NCBI RefSeq assembly: GCF_017573465.1
Contig: NZ_JAGEPF010000019.1
Location: forward strand, 1 to 64,000
Origin: Actinomadura violacea
Lineage (GTDB): Bacteria > Actinomycetota > Actinomycetes > Streptosporangiales > Streptosporangiaceae
Direction: 5' to 3'
Length of the DNA stretch: 64,000 nucleotides
Shown piece by piece: positions 16,517-24,690 of the stretch. The position numbers were made by a program, and so were the translations under genes. A model generated the notes under the pieces. That model was not told the DNA's origin and did no database searches. It worked only from the letters and a program-made list of their open reading frames with translations. How positions within the stretch are numbered: the stretch's first letter is position 1; each line of letters opens with the position of its first letter.

Positions 16517-16517
16517 A

Positions 16518-16548
16518 CCCCTGGCCGCCCGGACGGGGCGGCCAGGGG
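16518..16548 (+). terminator. Terminator after pspA-pspAA
   Basis: CCCCTGGCCGCC and GGCGGCCAGGGG pair over 12 bases with a 7-base loop, starting 2 bases after the pspAA stop. This implies that htpX-pspAB, 113 bases further, can be transcribed from its own promoter or by read-through. Confidence 0.7.
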
Positions 16549-16660
16549 CCGTTCGTCCTCCAGGACGATTTCGCGCGGGACTCCGGCGGTGCCCGGCACA
16601 AAACCCGGGGCTCGCGCGTTCTCACAAGTGAATCGGGGAAAGAAAACTGGGGGTTGCCGG

Positions 16661-17578
16661 ATGGCCTCGACGCGTTACGCCTCCGACCGGGGGCTGACGT
16701 CACGGATGCTCGTGACCATGTTCCTGCTGGGACTGGTCTACGTCGCCTTCGTGACGGCCTTTTTCGTGATCGTCCCGAAGTTCGGGGTGATCGCGCTCGT
16801 CATCGCGGTGGCGTTCCTGTTCGCGCAGTACTTCTTCTCCGACAAGCTGACGATGTTCGCCATGCACGGCCGGGTGGTCTCGCCGGACGAGGCGCCCGAG
16901 CTGCACGGCGTGATCGACCGGATCTGCGCGATGTCGGACGCCCCGAAGCCGCGCGTCGCCATCGCCGACACCGACGTGCCGAACGCGTTCGCGACGGGCC
17001 GCAACCAGAAGAAGGCGGTGGTCTGCGTGACCACCGGCCTGCTGCGCCGGCTCGACCCGGTGGAGCTGGAGGGCGTGCTCGCGCACGAGATGGCGCACGT
17101 CGCGCACAAGGACGTCGCGGTCATGACGATCGCCTCGTTCCTCGGCATCTGCGCCGGGCTGATCACCCGCTTCGGGCTGGAGTGGGGGCTGTGGGGCGGC
17201 TTCAACCGCCGCAGCAACGACCAGAACACCGGCCTGATCCTGCTGGCCGTGGTCGGGGTGAGCGCCCTGGCCTACGCGGTCAGCTTCCTGCTGACCCGGG
17301 CGCTGTCGCGCTACCGGGAGCTGTCGGCCGACCGGGCCGCGGCGCTGCTGACCGGCCGCCCGTCGGCGCTGGCGAGCGCGCTGACGAAGGTCACGGGGGA
17401 GATCGCCCGGATCCCGACCAACGACCTGCGCCAGGCGCAGGCGTTCAACGCCTTCTTCTTCACCCCGGCGTTCGGCAAGGGCTTCACGATCTCGCACCTG
17501 TTCTCGACGCACCCGCCGCTGGACAAGCGGCTCGCGCAGCTGCAGAAGATCTCCGACCAGCTCAGCAGGGGAGTCTGA
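16661..17578 (+). CDS. htpX: Zinc metalloprotease HtpX
   Basis: This 305-residue M48B membrane protease degrades damaged membrane proteins. Two N-terminal helices (about 15-60) precede the zinc site HEMAH (H142, E143, H146), with the third ligand in SRYRELSADRAAA. Another hydrophobic pair lies at about 160-215. The C-terminus has the M48 motif FSTHPPLDKRLAQL. ATG 16661 has GGGGG upstream and gives the usual length. It is 3 bases from pspAB and follows pspA, forming an actinobacterial membrane-stress module. Confidence 0.95.
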   Translation: MASTRYASDRGLTSRMLVTMFLLGLVYVAFVTAFFVIVPKFGVIALVIAVAFLFAQYFFSDKLTMFAMHGRVVSPDEAPELHGVIDRICAMSDAPKPRVAIADTDVPNAFATGRNQKKAVVCVTTGLLRRLDPVELEGVLAHEMAHVAHKDVAVMTIASFLGICAGLITRFGLEWGLWGGFNRRSNDQNTGLILLAVVGVSALAYAVSFLLTRALSRYRELSADRAAALLTGRPSALASALTKVTGEIARIPTNDLRQAQAFNAFFFTPAFGKGFTISHLFSTHPPLDKRLAQLQKISDQLSRGV

Positions 17579-17581
17579 CCC

Positions 17582-18151
17582 GTGGGTTTCCTGGACACGC
17601 TGCTCGGCCGGTCCAAGCCGGTCAAGCCGGACCTCGACCAGCTCTTCGGGCTGTCGACGGCGGCGATCACGCTGGAGGCCGCGACGGGGTTCAAGCCGAC
17701 CGGGCTCGGCTCGGTGTGCTTCCGGGCCGCCGAGGGCGGCGCGTTCGCGCGGCTGCAGGCCGACGTCCAGGAGCTGCTGGACGCCGACGAGGGGCCGAAG
17801 GTCGAGATCAGCACCGACTCCTACGGGTACACCTGGCTGCTGGCGACGCACCGGCCGCAGGAGCTGCCCGACCTGGTCACCGACCTTCACGCGGTGAACT
17901 CCACGCTGGAGTCGGGCGGGTTCGGCCCGCACCTGCTGTGCTCGCTCGCGGGCTTCCGCGGCCCGGACGGGCAGCGGCTCGCGCTCGTCTACCTGTACAA
18001 GCGCGGCACGTTCTACCCGTTCGCGCCGCTGCCGGGCGACAAGCGCGACAACGCGCTGGAGTTGCAGGTGCGCGGCGCGGTCGGCGCCGACCTGCCGTTC
18101 GAGGAGGACCTCGGCCGCTGGTTCCCGGTGTGGGGCGCCCCCGGCCTGTGA
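17582..18151 (+). CDS. pspAB: PspA-associated protein PspAB
   Basis: This 189-residue soluble protein begins at GTG 17582 (MGFLDTLLGRSKPVKPDLDQLFGLS). The sequence, length and position directly after htpX match PspAB. The body is a mixed alpha/beta domain (STDSYGYTWLLATHRPQELPDLVTDLHAVN) with no catalytic signature. Its function is inferred only from the pspA-pspAA-htpX neighbourhood. Confidence 0.85.
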   Translation: MGFLDTLLGRSKPVKPDLDQLFGLSTAAITLEAATGFKPTGLGSVCFRAAEGGAFARLQADVQELLDADEGPKVEISTDSYGYTWLLATHRPQELPDLVTDLHAVNSTLESGGFGPHLLCSLAGFRGPDGQRLALVYLYKRGTFYPFAPLPGDKRDNALELQVRGAVGADLPFEEDLGRWFPVWGAPGL

Positions 18152-18258
18152 CGGGCCGCTCCGGCGGGCACCGGCCCGCGATGCCCTGATCTACGGGCCG
18201 ATGCGGGGGTATGTCACTGTCGAACGTCCGTCCACGGTCGGTTCATGCGGGAGGCGTA

Positions 18259-19038
18259 ATGACCGGACGTCCCTGGGACCACGCCCGCCACTGCGCGGCG
18301 CTGGAGGCGGAGGTCGCGGCGTTCGCCGAGGCCGCCGCCGGCGCCGACCTGGAGGAGCCGGTACCGTCCTGCCCCGGCTGGACGGTCGCCGAACTGGTCC
18401 GCCATCTCGGCGCCATGCACCGGTGGGCGGGCGGCACCGTCCGGGTGGGCGCGCCGCGCCGGCTCAGCCTGCGCGAGCTCGGCGTGTCGTTCCCGGTGGT
18501 ACCGGGCGACCACCTGCCGTGGTTCGGCGAGGGCGCGCAGCGGCTGCTGGAGATCCTGCGGGCGGCGGACCCGGACGCGCCGGTGTGGGCGTGGGGCCTC
18601 GACCAGCACGCCCGCTTCTGGTCGCGGCGGATGCTGTTCGAGACCGCCGTGCACCGCGCCGACCTGGAGATCGCCCGCGGCCGGACGCCCGCCCTCGCGC
18701 CGGAGCCGGCCGTCGAGGGGATGGACGAGCTGCTGGAGAACCTGGAGAGCGCCGCCGCGTTCGCGCCCAAGGTCGAGAACCTGCGCGGCGACGGCGAGGT
18801 GCTGGCGTTCGAGGCCGCCGACGCCGGCTCCCGCCGGGTGCTCCGGCTGCTCCCGGACCGCTTCGAGTGGACCCGCGAGGACGCCGCGGACGGCGGCGCC
18901 GCCGACGCGACCGTCCGCGGCGCCGCCTCCGACGTCTTCCTGTTCCTGTGGGGCCGCCGCAAGCTCGGCGACCCCGCCCTGGAGTTCACCGGCAACGACG
19001 ACCTGCTCGTCCACTGGGTCGAGAACTCGGCGATCTGA
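18259..19038 (+). CDS. Maleylpyruvate isomerase-family mycothiol-dependent enzyme
   Basis: This 259-residue DinB-like protein begins WDHARHCAALEAEVAAFAEA and carries the N-terminal mycothiol-binding domain: PSCPGWTVAELVRHLGAMHRW, then ETAVHRADLEIARG with the third metal-binding histidine. The C-terminal part (about 180-259) is the small accessory domain, ending GNDDLLVHWVENSAI. ATG 18259 follows GGGAGG by 5 bases. Proteins of this family use mycothiol as thiol cofactor in isomerase or transferase reactions. Substrate unknown. Confidence 0.88.
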   Translation: MTGRPWDHARHCAALEAEVAAFAEAAAGADLEEPVPSCPGWTVAELVRHLGAMHRWAGGTVRVGAPRRLSLRELGVSFPVVPGDHLPWFGEGAQRLLEILRAADPDAPVWAWGLDQHARFWSRRMLFETAVHRADLEIARGRTPALAPEPAVEGMDELLENLESAAAFAPKVENLRGDGEVLAFEAADAGSRRVLRLLPDRFEWTREDAADGGAADATVRGAASDVFLFLWGRRKLGDPALEFTGNDDLLVHWVENSAI

Positions 19039-19193
19039 CCGGCGCAAGGCCTCAGCCATCGCGCGAGCGCGTTATCTGACCGGCGCGGCGACGCCGGAGG
19101 CGAGCCCCGCCGGGAAGCTCGCGAAGCGAGGTCGCGCTCGCCCAAGCCTGGTCAGGGGGCGAGCCGCCAGGCGAGCCCCCTGGGCCAGGGTTG
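19039..19193. repeat. Hairpin-rich region between convergent genes
   Basis: This stretch holds no gene. It contains GCG/CTCG-rich inverted repeats, including CAGGGGGC/GCCCCCTG arms at about 19155-19184, and short GCGAAGCGAGG/GCTCGCC motifs of the sort scattered through actinomycete intergenic DNA. It probably terminates nadA and the upstream gene. Confidence 0.5.
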
Positions 19194-20348
19194 TTAAGGC
19201 AGAGCGAGCATCTGGTCGAGGGCGGCGCGGGCGTTGCGGGCGGTGTCGGCGTCGACCGTGATGACGTTCTCCACCTCGCCGCGGACGAGCGACTCCAGCG
19301 TCCACACCAGGTGCGGCAGGTCGATGCGGTTCATCGTGGAGCAGTAGCAGACGGTCTTGTCGAGGAACATGACGTTCTTGTCCGGGTGGGCGTTCGCGAG
19401 GCGGCGGACGAGGTTCAGCTCGGTGCCGACCGCCCACGACGAGCCGGGCTCGGCCGCCTCGATCGCCTTGATGATGTACTCGGTGGAGCCGATCTGGTCG
19501 GCGGCGGTGACGACCTCGTGCCGGCACTCGGGGTGGACCAGGACGTTGACGCCGGGCACGCGCGCGCGCACGTCGTCCACCGACTCCTTGCTGAACCGGC
19601 CGTGCACCGAGCAGTGGCCGCGCCAGAGGATCATCTTGGCGTCGCGCAGCTGCCCGTGGGTGAGGCCGCCCTCGCGGCGGTGCGGGCTGTAGACGACGCA
19701 GTCGTCGAGCGAGAAGCCCATCTCCAGGACGGCGGTGTTGCGGCCGAGGTGCTGGTCGGGCAGGAACAGCACCTTCTTGCCCCTGGAGTACGCCCAGTCC
19801 AGGGCGCGCTTGGCGTTGGACGAGGTGCAGACCACGCCGCCGTGCCGGCCGACGAACCCCTTGATGTCGGCGGAGGAGTTCATGTAGGTGACCGGGACGA
19901 CGTCGTCGGCGACGCCCGCGTCCTCCAGGACGTCCCAGCACTCCTCGACCTGGTCGAAGGTCGCCATGTCGGCCATGGAGCAGCCGGCGCCGAGGTCGGG
20001 GAGGATCACCTTCTGGTGCGGCGCGGTGAGGATGTCGGCGGACTCGGCCATGAAGTGGACGCCGCAGAACACGATGTAGGGCGCCTCGGGCCGCGCGGCG
20101 GCCTGCTGGGCGAGCTTGAACGAGTCGCCGGTGACGTCGGCGAACCGGATGACCTCGTCGCGCTGGTAGTGGTGGCCGAGGACGAACACCTGGTCGCCGA
20201 GGGCGGCCTTGGCGGCGCGGGCCCGTTCGACCAGCGCGGGGTCGGAGGCCGGCGGCAGCTCGCCGGGGCAGTCCACGCCGCGCTCGCTGGCCGGGTCGGC
20301 GCCCTCGCCCAGGAGCAGCAGCGGAAGGTCGCGCACTGGGGTGGTCAC
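19194..20348 (-). CDS. nadA: Quinolinate synthase
   Basis: This 384-residue 4Fe-4S enzyme condenses iminoaspartate and dihydroxyacetone phosphate in NAD synthesis. Cluster cysteines are visible in GAGCSMADMAT, HPECRHEVV and DKTVCYCSTMNR. The start is GTG 20348, with GGAGGGAG upstream, and the body opens FVLGHHYQRDEVIRFAD. It is transcribed alone here; nadB and nadC are not adjacent. Proximity to the Fe-S insertion gene erpA, divergently transcribed, is notable because the enzyme needs a cluster. Confidence 0.96.
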   Translation of the reverse strand: MTTPVRDLPLLLLGEGADPASERGVDCPGELPPASDPALVERARAAKAALGDQVFVLGHHYQRDEVIRFADVTGDSFKLAQQAAARPEAPYIVFCGVHFMAESADILTAPHQKVILPDLGAGCSMADMATFDQVEECWDVLEDAGVADDVVPVTYMNSSADIKGFVGRHGGVVCTSSNAKRALDWAYSRGKKVLFLPDQHLGRNTAVLEMGFSLDDCVVYSPHRREGGLTHGQLRDAKMILWRGHCSVHGRFSKESVDDVRARVPGVNVLVHPECRHEVVTAADQIGSTEYIIKAIEAAEPGSSWAVGTELNLVRRLANAHPDKNVMFLDKTVCYCSTMNRIDLPHLVWTLESLVRGEVENVITVDADTARNARAALDQMLALP

Positions 20349-20373
20349 GGGAGTCTCCCTCCTGCGACGGGAC

Positions 20374-20396
20374 TTATCGTCGCTTTGACGACTAAT
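20374..20396. promoter_or_regulatory. Inverted repeat upstream of nadA
   Basis: TTATCGTC and GACGACTAA flank a 5-base centre (GCTTT), giving TCGTC-N5-GACGA with near-symmetric AT flanks. It lies about 25 bases upstream of the nadA start, in the region shared with erpA. NAD genes in actinobacteria are commonly controlled by NrtR-type or similar repressors; assigning this site to one is inference. Confidence 0.4.
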
Positions 20397-20583
20397 GATG
20401 GCACATCCGCGCCGCCCCGGCGGTGTGACGTAGGACGCACCGCCCCGGAGCGTTAAACACGGGCGATACGCGGAATGGCCTTGTCGCGAGGTACGTTGTC
20501 CTACGGGAAGAGGCGTAAGTCGTCCTCGAGGACAAGCGACAGTCCGCCGCACCGCGGCGCAGCGAGACCCGGGAGCTGAACAC

Positions 20584-20946
20584 ATGACGGTTTCAGGCGA
20601 GACCACGCAGGAGACCACGCAGCAGGGCGTCGTCCTCACCGACGCCGCCGCCGAGAAGGCCAAGGGCCTGCTCGAGCAGGAAGGCCGCGACGACCTTGCG
20701 CTGCGTGTCGCCGTGCAGCCGGGCGGCTGCTCCGGCCTGATCTACCAGCTCTTCTTCGACGAGCGGGAGATGGACGGCGACCAGGTCCAGGACTTCGACG
20801 GGCTGAACGTCCGCGTCGACCGGATGAGCGCGCCCTACCTGACCGGTGCCACGATCGACTTCGTCGACTCGATCGAGAAGCAGGGCTTCACGATCGACAA
20901 CCCGAACGCGTCGGGCTCCTGCGCCTGCGGCGACTCCTTCAACTGA
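20584..20946 (+). CDS. erpA: Iron-sulfur cluster insertion protein, ErpA/HesB family
   Basis: This 120-residue A-type carrier delivers Fe-S clusters to apo-proteins. The three conserved cysteines are present in PGGCSGLIYQ and GSCACGDSF. It begins MTVSGETTQETTQQGVVLTDAAAEKAKGL with a short acidic/Thr N-terminal extension. The order erpA, adoK, then ctaC nearby matches the M. tuberculosis Rv2204c-Rv2200c region. A terminator follows. Confidence 0.94.
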   Translation: MTVSGETTQETTQQGVVLTDAAAEKAKGLLEQEGRDDLALRVAVQPGGCSGLIYQLFFDEREMDGDQVQDFDGLNVRVDRMSAPYLTGATIDFVDSIEKQGFTIDNPNASGSCACGDSFN

Positions 20947-20997
20947 CGGAGCACCGCCGGCGGGCGGACCGGGACCTTCCGGCCCCAGTGCCGGCGG

Positions 20998-21034
20998 AGG
21001 GGCGGCCGGACGAGCGTGTCCGGACCGCCCCTTT
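20998..21034 (+). terminator. Terminator after erpA
   Basis: AGGGGCGGCCGGAC pairs with GTCCGGACCGCCCCT (one bulged A), loop of 6 bases, followed by TTTC. Confidence 0.75.
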
Positions 21035-21156
21035 CGCATGCCCGCCCGCCCCGCCGGGATGCGCACCCGCCGCGCCGCGCGCCGCGATGGGAAGTAGTCT
21101 TTCCGGGTTGAAACAGCCGGTGACAAGCCGGACGACCGCGACGAGGAGAGCGACGC

Positions 21157-22143
21157 GTGCGCATCGCCGTGACCGGATCCATTGCGACCGACCATCTGAT
21201 GACCTTCCCCGGAAGGTTCTCCGACCAGCTCCTGCCCGACCAGCTCGACCGGGTCTCGCTGTCCTTCCTGGTGGACGAGCTGGAGATCCGCCGCGGCGGG
21301 GTCGCCGCGAACATCTGCTTCGGGATGGGCGGCCTCGGCAAGGAGTCCATCCTCGTCGGCTCCGTCGGCGACGACTTCGCCGACTACCGCTCCTGGCTGG
21401 ACCGGCACGGCGTCGACACCGCGTCGGTGCACGTCTCCGAACTGCACCACACCGCCCGGTTCCTGTGCACCACCGACCAGGACCAGAACCAGATCGCCTC
21501 GTTCTACACCGGCGCGATGAGCGAGGCCCGCTCCATCGAGCTCGGCCCGGTCGCCGAGCGCGTCGGCGGGCTCGACCTCGTGCTGATCAGCGCGAACGAC
21601 CCCGAGGCGATGCTCCGGCACACCGACGAGTGCCGCTCGCGCGGCATCCCGTTCGCCGCCGACCCCTCCCAGCAGCTCGCCCGGATGGACGGCGCCGACG
21701 TGCGCCGCCTCCTCGACGGCGCCGCGTACCTGTTCAGCAACGAGTACGAGAAGGCGCTGTTCGAGGAGAAGACCGGCTGGTCCGGCGAGGAGGTGCTGTC
21801 GCGGGTCGGGATCCGCGTCACCACCCTCGGCGCCAAGGGCGCCGTCATCGACCGGCAGGGCGAGGAGGGCCTGCACGTGCCCTGCGTCCCCGTCGAGAAG
21901 GTCGTCGACCCGACCGGCGTCGGCGACGCGTTCCGCTCCGGCTTCCTGTCGGCGACCGCGTGGGGCCTGCCGCTGGAGCGCGCCGCGCAGGTCGGCAGCA
22001 CCGTCGCGGCGTACGCGCTGGAGGCCGCGGGCCCGCAGGAGTACACGCTGTCGCGGCGGGCGTTCCTCGACCGGCTTTCCGCCGCGTACGGCGCCGCCGC
22101 CGGCGCGGACGTCGAGCCGCACCTGGCCTGCCCGAACCCGTGA
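21157..22143 (+). CDS. adoK: PfkB-family carbohydrate kinase, probable adenosine kinase
   Basis: This 328-residue kinase begins at GTG 21157 (GAGGAGAG upstream). It has the PfkB N-terminal substrate lid RRGGVAANICFGMGGLGKE and the C-terminal signature VDPTGVGDAFRSGF containing the catalytic Asp. In M. tuberculosis the equivalent neighbour of the HesB gene, Rv2202c (AdoK/CbhK), phosphorylates adenosine to AMP in purine salvage. I assign adenosine kinase by this synteny and sequence style; another sugar or nucleoside substrate is possible. Confidence 0.8.
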   Translation: MRIAVTGSIATDHLMTFPGRFSDQLLPDQLDRVSLSFLVDELEIRRGGVAANICFGMGGLGKESILVGSVGDDFADYRSWLDRHGVDTASVHVSELHHTARFLCTTDQDQNQIASFYTGAMSEARSIELGPVAERVGGLDLVLISANDPEAMLRHTDECRSRGIPFAADPSQQLARMDGADVRRLLDGAAYLFSNEYEKALFEEKTGWSGEEVLSRVGIRVTTLGAKGAVIDRQGEEGLHVPCVPVEKVVDPTGVGDAFRSGFLSATAWGLPLERAAQVGSTVAAYALEAAGPQEYTLSRRAFLDRLSAAYGAAAGADVEPHLACPNP

Positions 22144-22150
22144 GCACCGC

Positions 22151-22185
22151 ACCGCGGGGGGCCGCGACTCGCGGCCCCCCGCGGT
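22151..22185. terminator. Bidirectional terminator between adoK and tusA-like gene
   Basis: Arms of 16 bases (22151-22166 and 22170-22185; ACCGCGGGGGGCCGCG and its complement) pair perfectly around a 3-base loop. It lies between convergent genes. Confidence 0.85.
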
Positions 22186-22194
22186 GGTTCGGCC

Positions 22195-22503
22195 TCAGTA
22201 CGTCCGGCGGATGTGGAAGCCCCAGCCGCCCTGCGGGAGCGTCTCCTCGCGGACGAAGTCCTGCGACTTCATCCGGCACCAGGCCGGGACGTCGGTGCGC
22301 GCGGCGGCGTCGTCGGCCAGCACCGCGATGACCTCGCCGACCGGCACCTCGCGGATCCGGTCCGCCAGCATGATGATCGGGATCGGGCACTTGCGGCCCA
22401 GCGCGTCGATGACCAGCGCCGGGGGAGGGCCGGCCGGTTCGGCGGGGGGCGGCGCCGCCGGCGCCTCGGAGCCCCCGCTCCTGCCGCGGCCTCGGAACCT
22501 CAT
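22195..22503 (-). CDS. TusA-family sulfurtransferase
   Basis: This 102-residue protein has the TusA core: DALGRKCPIPIIMLADRI with the active cysteine in the CPxP motif, then VGEVIAVLADD and the DVPAWCRMKSQDF segment. The N-terminal 28 residues are a Pro/Ala-rich extension not usual for TusA. TusA proteins relay persulfide sulfur. The next gene upstream on the same strand is a class V cysteine desulfurase, 64 bases away, a natural sulfur donor. Confidence 0.9.
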   Translation of the reverse strand: MRFRGRGRSGGSEAPAAPPPAEPAGPPPALVIDALGRKCPIPIIMLADRIREVPVGEVIAVLADDAAARTDVPAWCRMKSQDFVREETLPQGGWGFHIRRTY

Positions 22504-22567
22504 GGGCGCGACCGCCTCCCTTCCCCGCTCGTTCGTGCTCGACGCGACGCTCCGCCGCCGGGCCCGG

Positions 22568-23728
22568 TCACCGGTCCGGCGCCTTCAGCGCCGCACCGCG
22601 CAGCCGGGCCACGGTGCCGGGCAGGACGGAGAGGAACCGGTCGACGTCCGCGGAAGCGACGCCGCTCGGCAGCGACACCCGCACGTTCCCGTGCGTGAGC
22701 ACTCCCATCGCCTCGAGCACATGGCTCGGTCGCAGCGTATCCGCCGTGCACGAGCTACCGGACGAAACGGCGAAACCCGCGCGGTCGAGTTCGGTCAGCA
22801 GCGCCTCGCCCTCCACGTACAGGCAGGAGAACGTGACGATGTGCGGCAGCCGGCGGACCGGGTCGCCCGCGATCTCCACGTCCGGCACGTCCGCCGCGAC
22901 GCGGGCGCGGATCCGGTCGACCAGCGCGGCGAGCCGCGGGCCCTCCTCCGCCATGTCCGCGCGGAACGCCTCCAGCGCGGCGGCCGCCGCGACGGCCGCC
23001 GGGACGTTCTCGAAGCCGGGGACGCGGCGCGCCTCCCGCTCGTCGGCGGGCAGCGGGGAGCGCCACCGGGTGCCCTTGCGGACCACGAGGACCCCGACGC
23101 CCGCCGGCCCGCCCCACTTGTGCGCGCTGCCGGCCAGCAGCGACCAGCCGTCCGGCACGTCCGCCCGGCCCAGCGACTGCGCGGCGTCGACGAACAGCGG
23201 CACGCCCGCGGCGCGGCACGCCTCGCCGGCCTCCGCGACCGGCTGCACCGTCCCCACCTCGTGGTTGGCCGACTGCAGGCACGCCAGCGCGGTGTCCGGA
23301 CGCAGCGCCGCGGCGAACTCCGCCGGGTCGACGCGCCCGGCCCGGTCGACGCCGACGACCGCGACCTCGCCGCCGTCCGCCTCGTGCAGCTCGGCCGCGT
23401 GCAGCACGCTGGAGTGCTCGACCGCGCTCACCACCAGGTGGCGCCCGGCCCGCCGGCGCGCCTGGAGCCCCCCGAGGACCGCCAGGTGCACCGCCTGGGT
23501 GCCCGACGACGTGAACGACACCTCGTCCGGGCGGGCGCCCAGGACGCCCGCGACGCGCGCGCGGGCCCGGTCCAGCAGCATGCGGGTGGCCCGCGCCCGC
23601 CCGTACAGCCTGGCGGGGTCGGCCCAGCCCGCGTCCAGCGCCTCCAGCAGCGCCGCACGCGCCGCGGCGTGCGGCGGCTCGGTCGAGGCTGCGTCGAGGT
23701 ACCCGTCCGGCGCGCTGGAGTCGGCCAC
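22568..23728 (-). CDS. Class V aminotransferase, cysteine desulfurase
   Basis: This 386-residue PLP enzyme moves sulfur from cysteine to a persulfide. It begins YLDAASTEPPHAAARAALL. The PLP lysine is in GSAHKWGGPAGVGVL, with histidine in SAVEHSSVLHAA and the active-site cysteine in SSGSSCTADTLRPSHVL, as in NifS/IscS-like enzymes. It pairs with the downstream TusA-like gene, so this is probably a sulfur-delivery unit for tRNA thiolation or cofactor synthesis. It is divergent from ctaC. Confidence 0.92.
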   Translation of the reverse strand: MADSSAPDGYLDAASTEPPHAAARAALLEALDAGWADPARLYGRARATRMLLDRARARVAGVLGARPDEVSFTSSGTQAVHLAVLGGLQARRRAGRHLVVSAVEHSSVLHAAELHEADGGEVAVVGVDRAGRVDPAEFAAALRPDTALACLQSANHEVGTVQPVAEAGEACRAAGVPLFVDAAQSLGRADVPDGWSLLAGSAHKWGGPAGVGVLVVRKGTRWRSPLPADEREARRVPGFENVPAAVAAAAALEAFRADMAEEGPRLAALVDRIRARVAADVPDVEIAGDPVRRLPHIVTFSCLYVEGEALLTELDRAGFAVSSGSSCTADTLRPSHVLEAMGVLTHGNVRVSLPSGVASADVDRFLSVLPGTVARLRGAALKAPDR

Positions 23729-23780
23729 GCCAGAACACTAACCGGGCACCCGATCGGGGGTTCGCGCGACCCTAGCGCTA

Positions 23781-23795
23781 GTGTGTCCACCACAC
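23781..23795. promoter_or_regulatory. Short inverted repeat upstream of ctaC
   Basis: GTGTG and CACAC flank a 5-base centre, 61 bases upstream of the ctaC GTG in the divergent region. It could be an operator. It does not match the Rex consensus, and chance is possible. Confidence 0.25.
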
Positions 23796-23856
23796 GTGTA
23801 ACAACTGATCTCACCGCCCGGGTCGACCGGGCTTTCATCCGTGGGGAAGGCATTCC

Positions 23857-24690
23857 GTGAGTCCGACCCGCTCTGGGGAGCGGCGTACGCCTGTGCGCAG
23901 TCGCCGCGCAATCAAAAGCGCCGGCGCGCTAGGGCTGCTGGCGCTGTCCGCAACCGCGTGCAGCGGCGAGGCATCCCGCCTGGGCATGCCCGAGCCGATC
24001 GGCCCGCAGGCCGAGCGCATGCTGAAGCTCTGGCAGGGTTCCTGGATCGCGGCGTTCGCCGTCGGGGCCGTCGTCTGGGGCCTGATCATCTGGGCGGTGC
24101 TGTTCCACCGCAAGCGCTCCGACGACCTGCCGCCGCAGGTCCGCTACAACATGCCGATCGAGATCCTCTACACGGCGGTCCCGTTCGTCATCATCGCGGT
24201 CCTGTTCTACTTCACGGCACGCGACGAGAACTTCGTCGAGAAGACCACCAAGAACCCTCCGGTGGTCGTCGACGTCACCGCGTTCCAGTGGAGCTGGCAG
24301 TTCGACTACAAGGAGAAGGACGCCACCGGCAAGGAGCAGACCGTCGCGACGGTCGTGGGCCAGCCGGTCAACCCGAACGCCTCCACCGGTGCCAAGCCCG
24401 TGATGGTCATCCCGTCCGGTGAGCACGTGCGGGTGCGCCTGCACTCCAACGACGTCATCCACTCGTTCTGGGTCCCGGCGCTCCTGTACAAGAAGGACGT
24501 CATGCCGGGCTACGACAACGAGTTCGAGTTCGAGGCGACCAAGCTGGGCACCTATGAGGGCCGCTGCGCCGAGCTCTGCGGCGTCGACCACAGCCGGATG
24601 CTGTTCCAGCTGAAGGTCGTGTCCCCGGCCCAGTACCAGAAGTTCATCGCCGATTCGAAGGCCGCCCTGGCCACGGGGGGTGCCAAGTGA
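23857..24690 (+). CDS. ctaC: Cytochrome c oxidase subunit II
   Basis: This 277-residue subunit accepts electrons from the bc complex through its CuA centre. It starts at GTG and has a lipoprotein-type signal ending LSATA|C. Two membrane helices (about 60-82 and 100-120) precede the cupredoxin domain. The CuA ligands are in GRCAELCGVDHSRM with histidine in VIHSFWVPALL. Its stop overlaps the ctaD start (GTGA). The order ctaC-ctaD-ctaF is typical of actinobacteria. Confidence 0.96.
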   Translation: MSPTRSGERRTPVRSRRAIKSAGALGLLALSATACSGEASRLGMPEPIGPQAERMLKLWQGSWIAAFAVGAVVWGLIIWAVLFHRKRSDDLPPQVRYNMPIEILYTAVPFVIIAVLFYFTARDENFVEKTTKNPPVVVDVTAFQWSWQFDYKEKDATGKEQTVATVVGQPVNPNASTGAKPVMVIPSGEHVRVRLHSNDVIHSFWVPALLYKKDVMPGYDNEFEFEATKLGTYEGRCAELCGVDHSRMLFQLKVVSPAQYQKFIADSKAALATGGAK

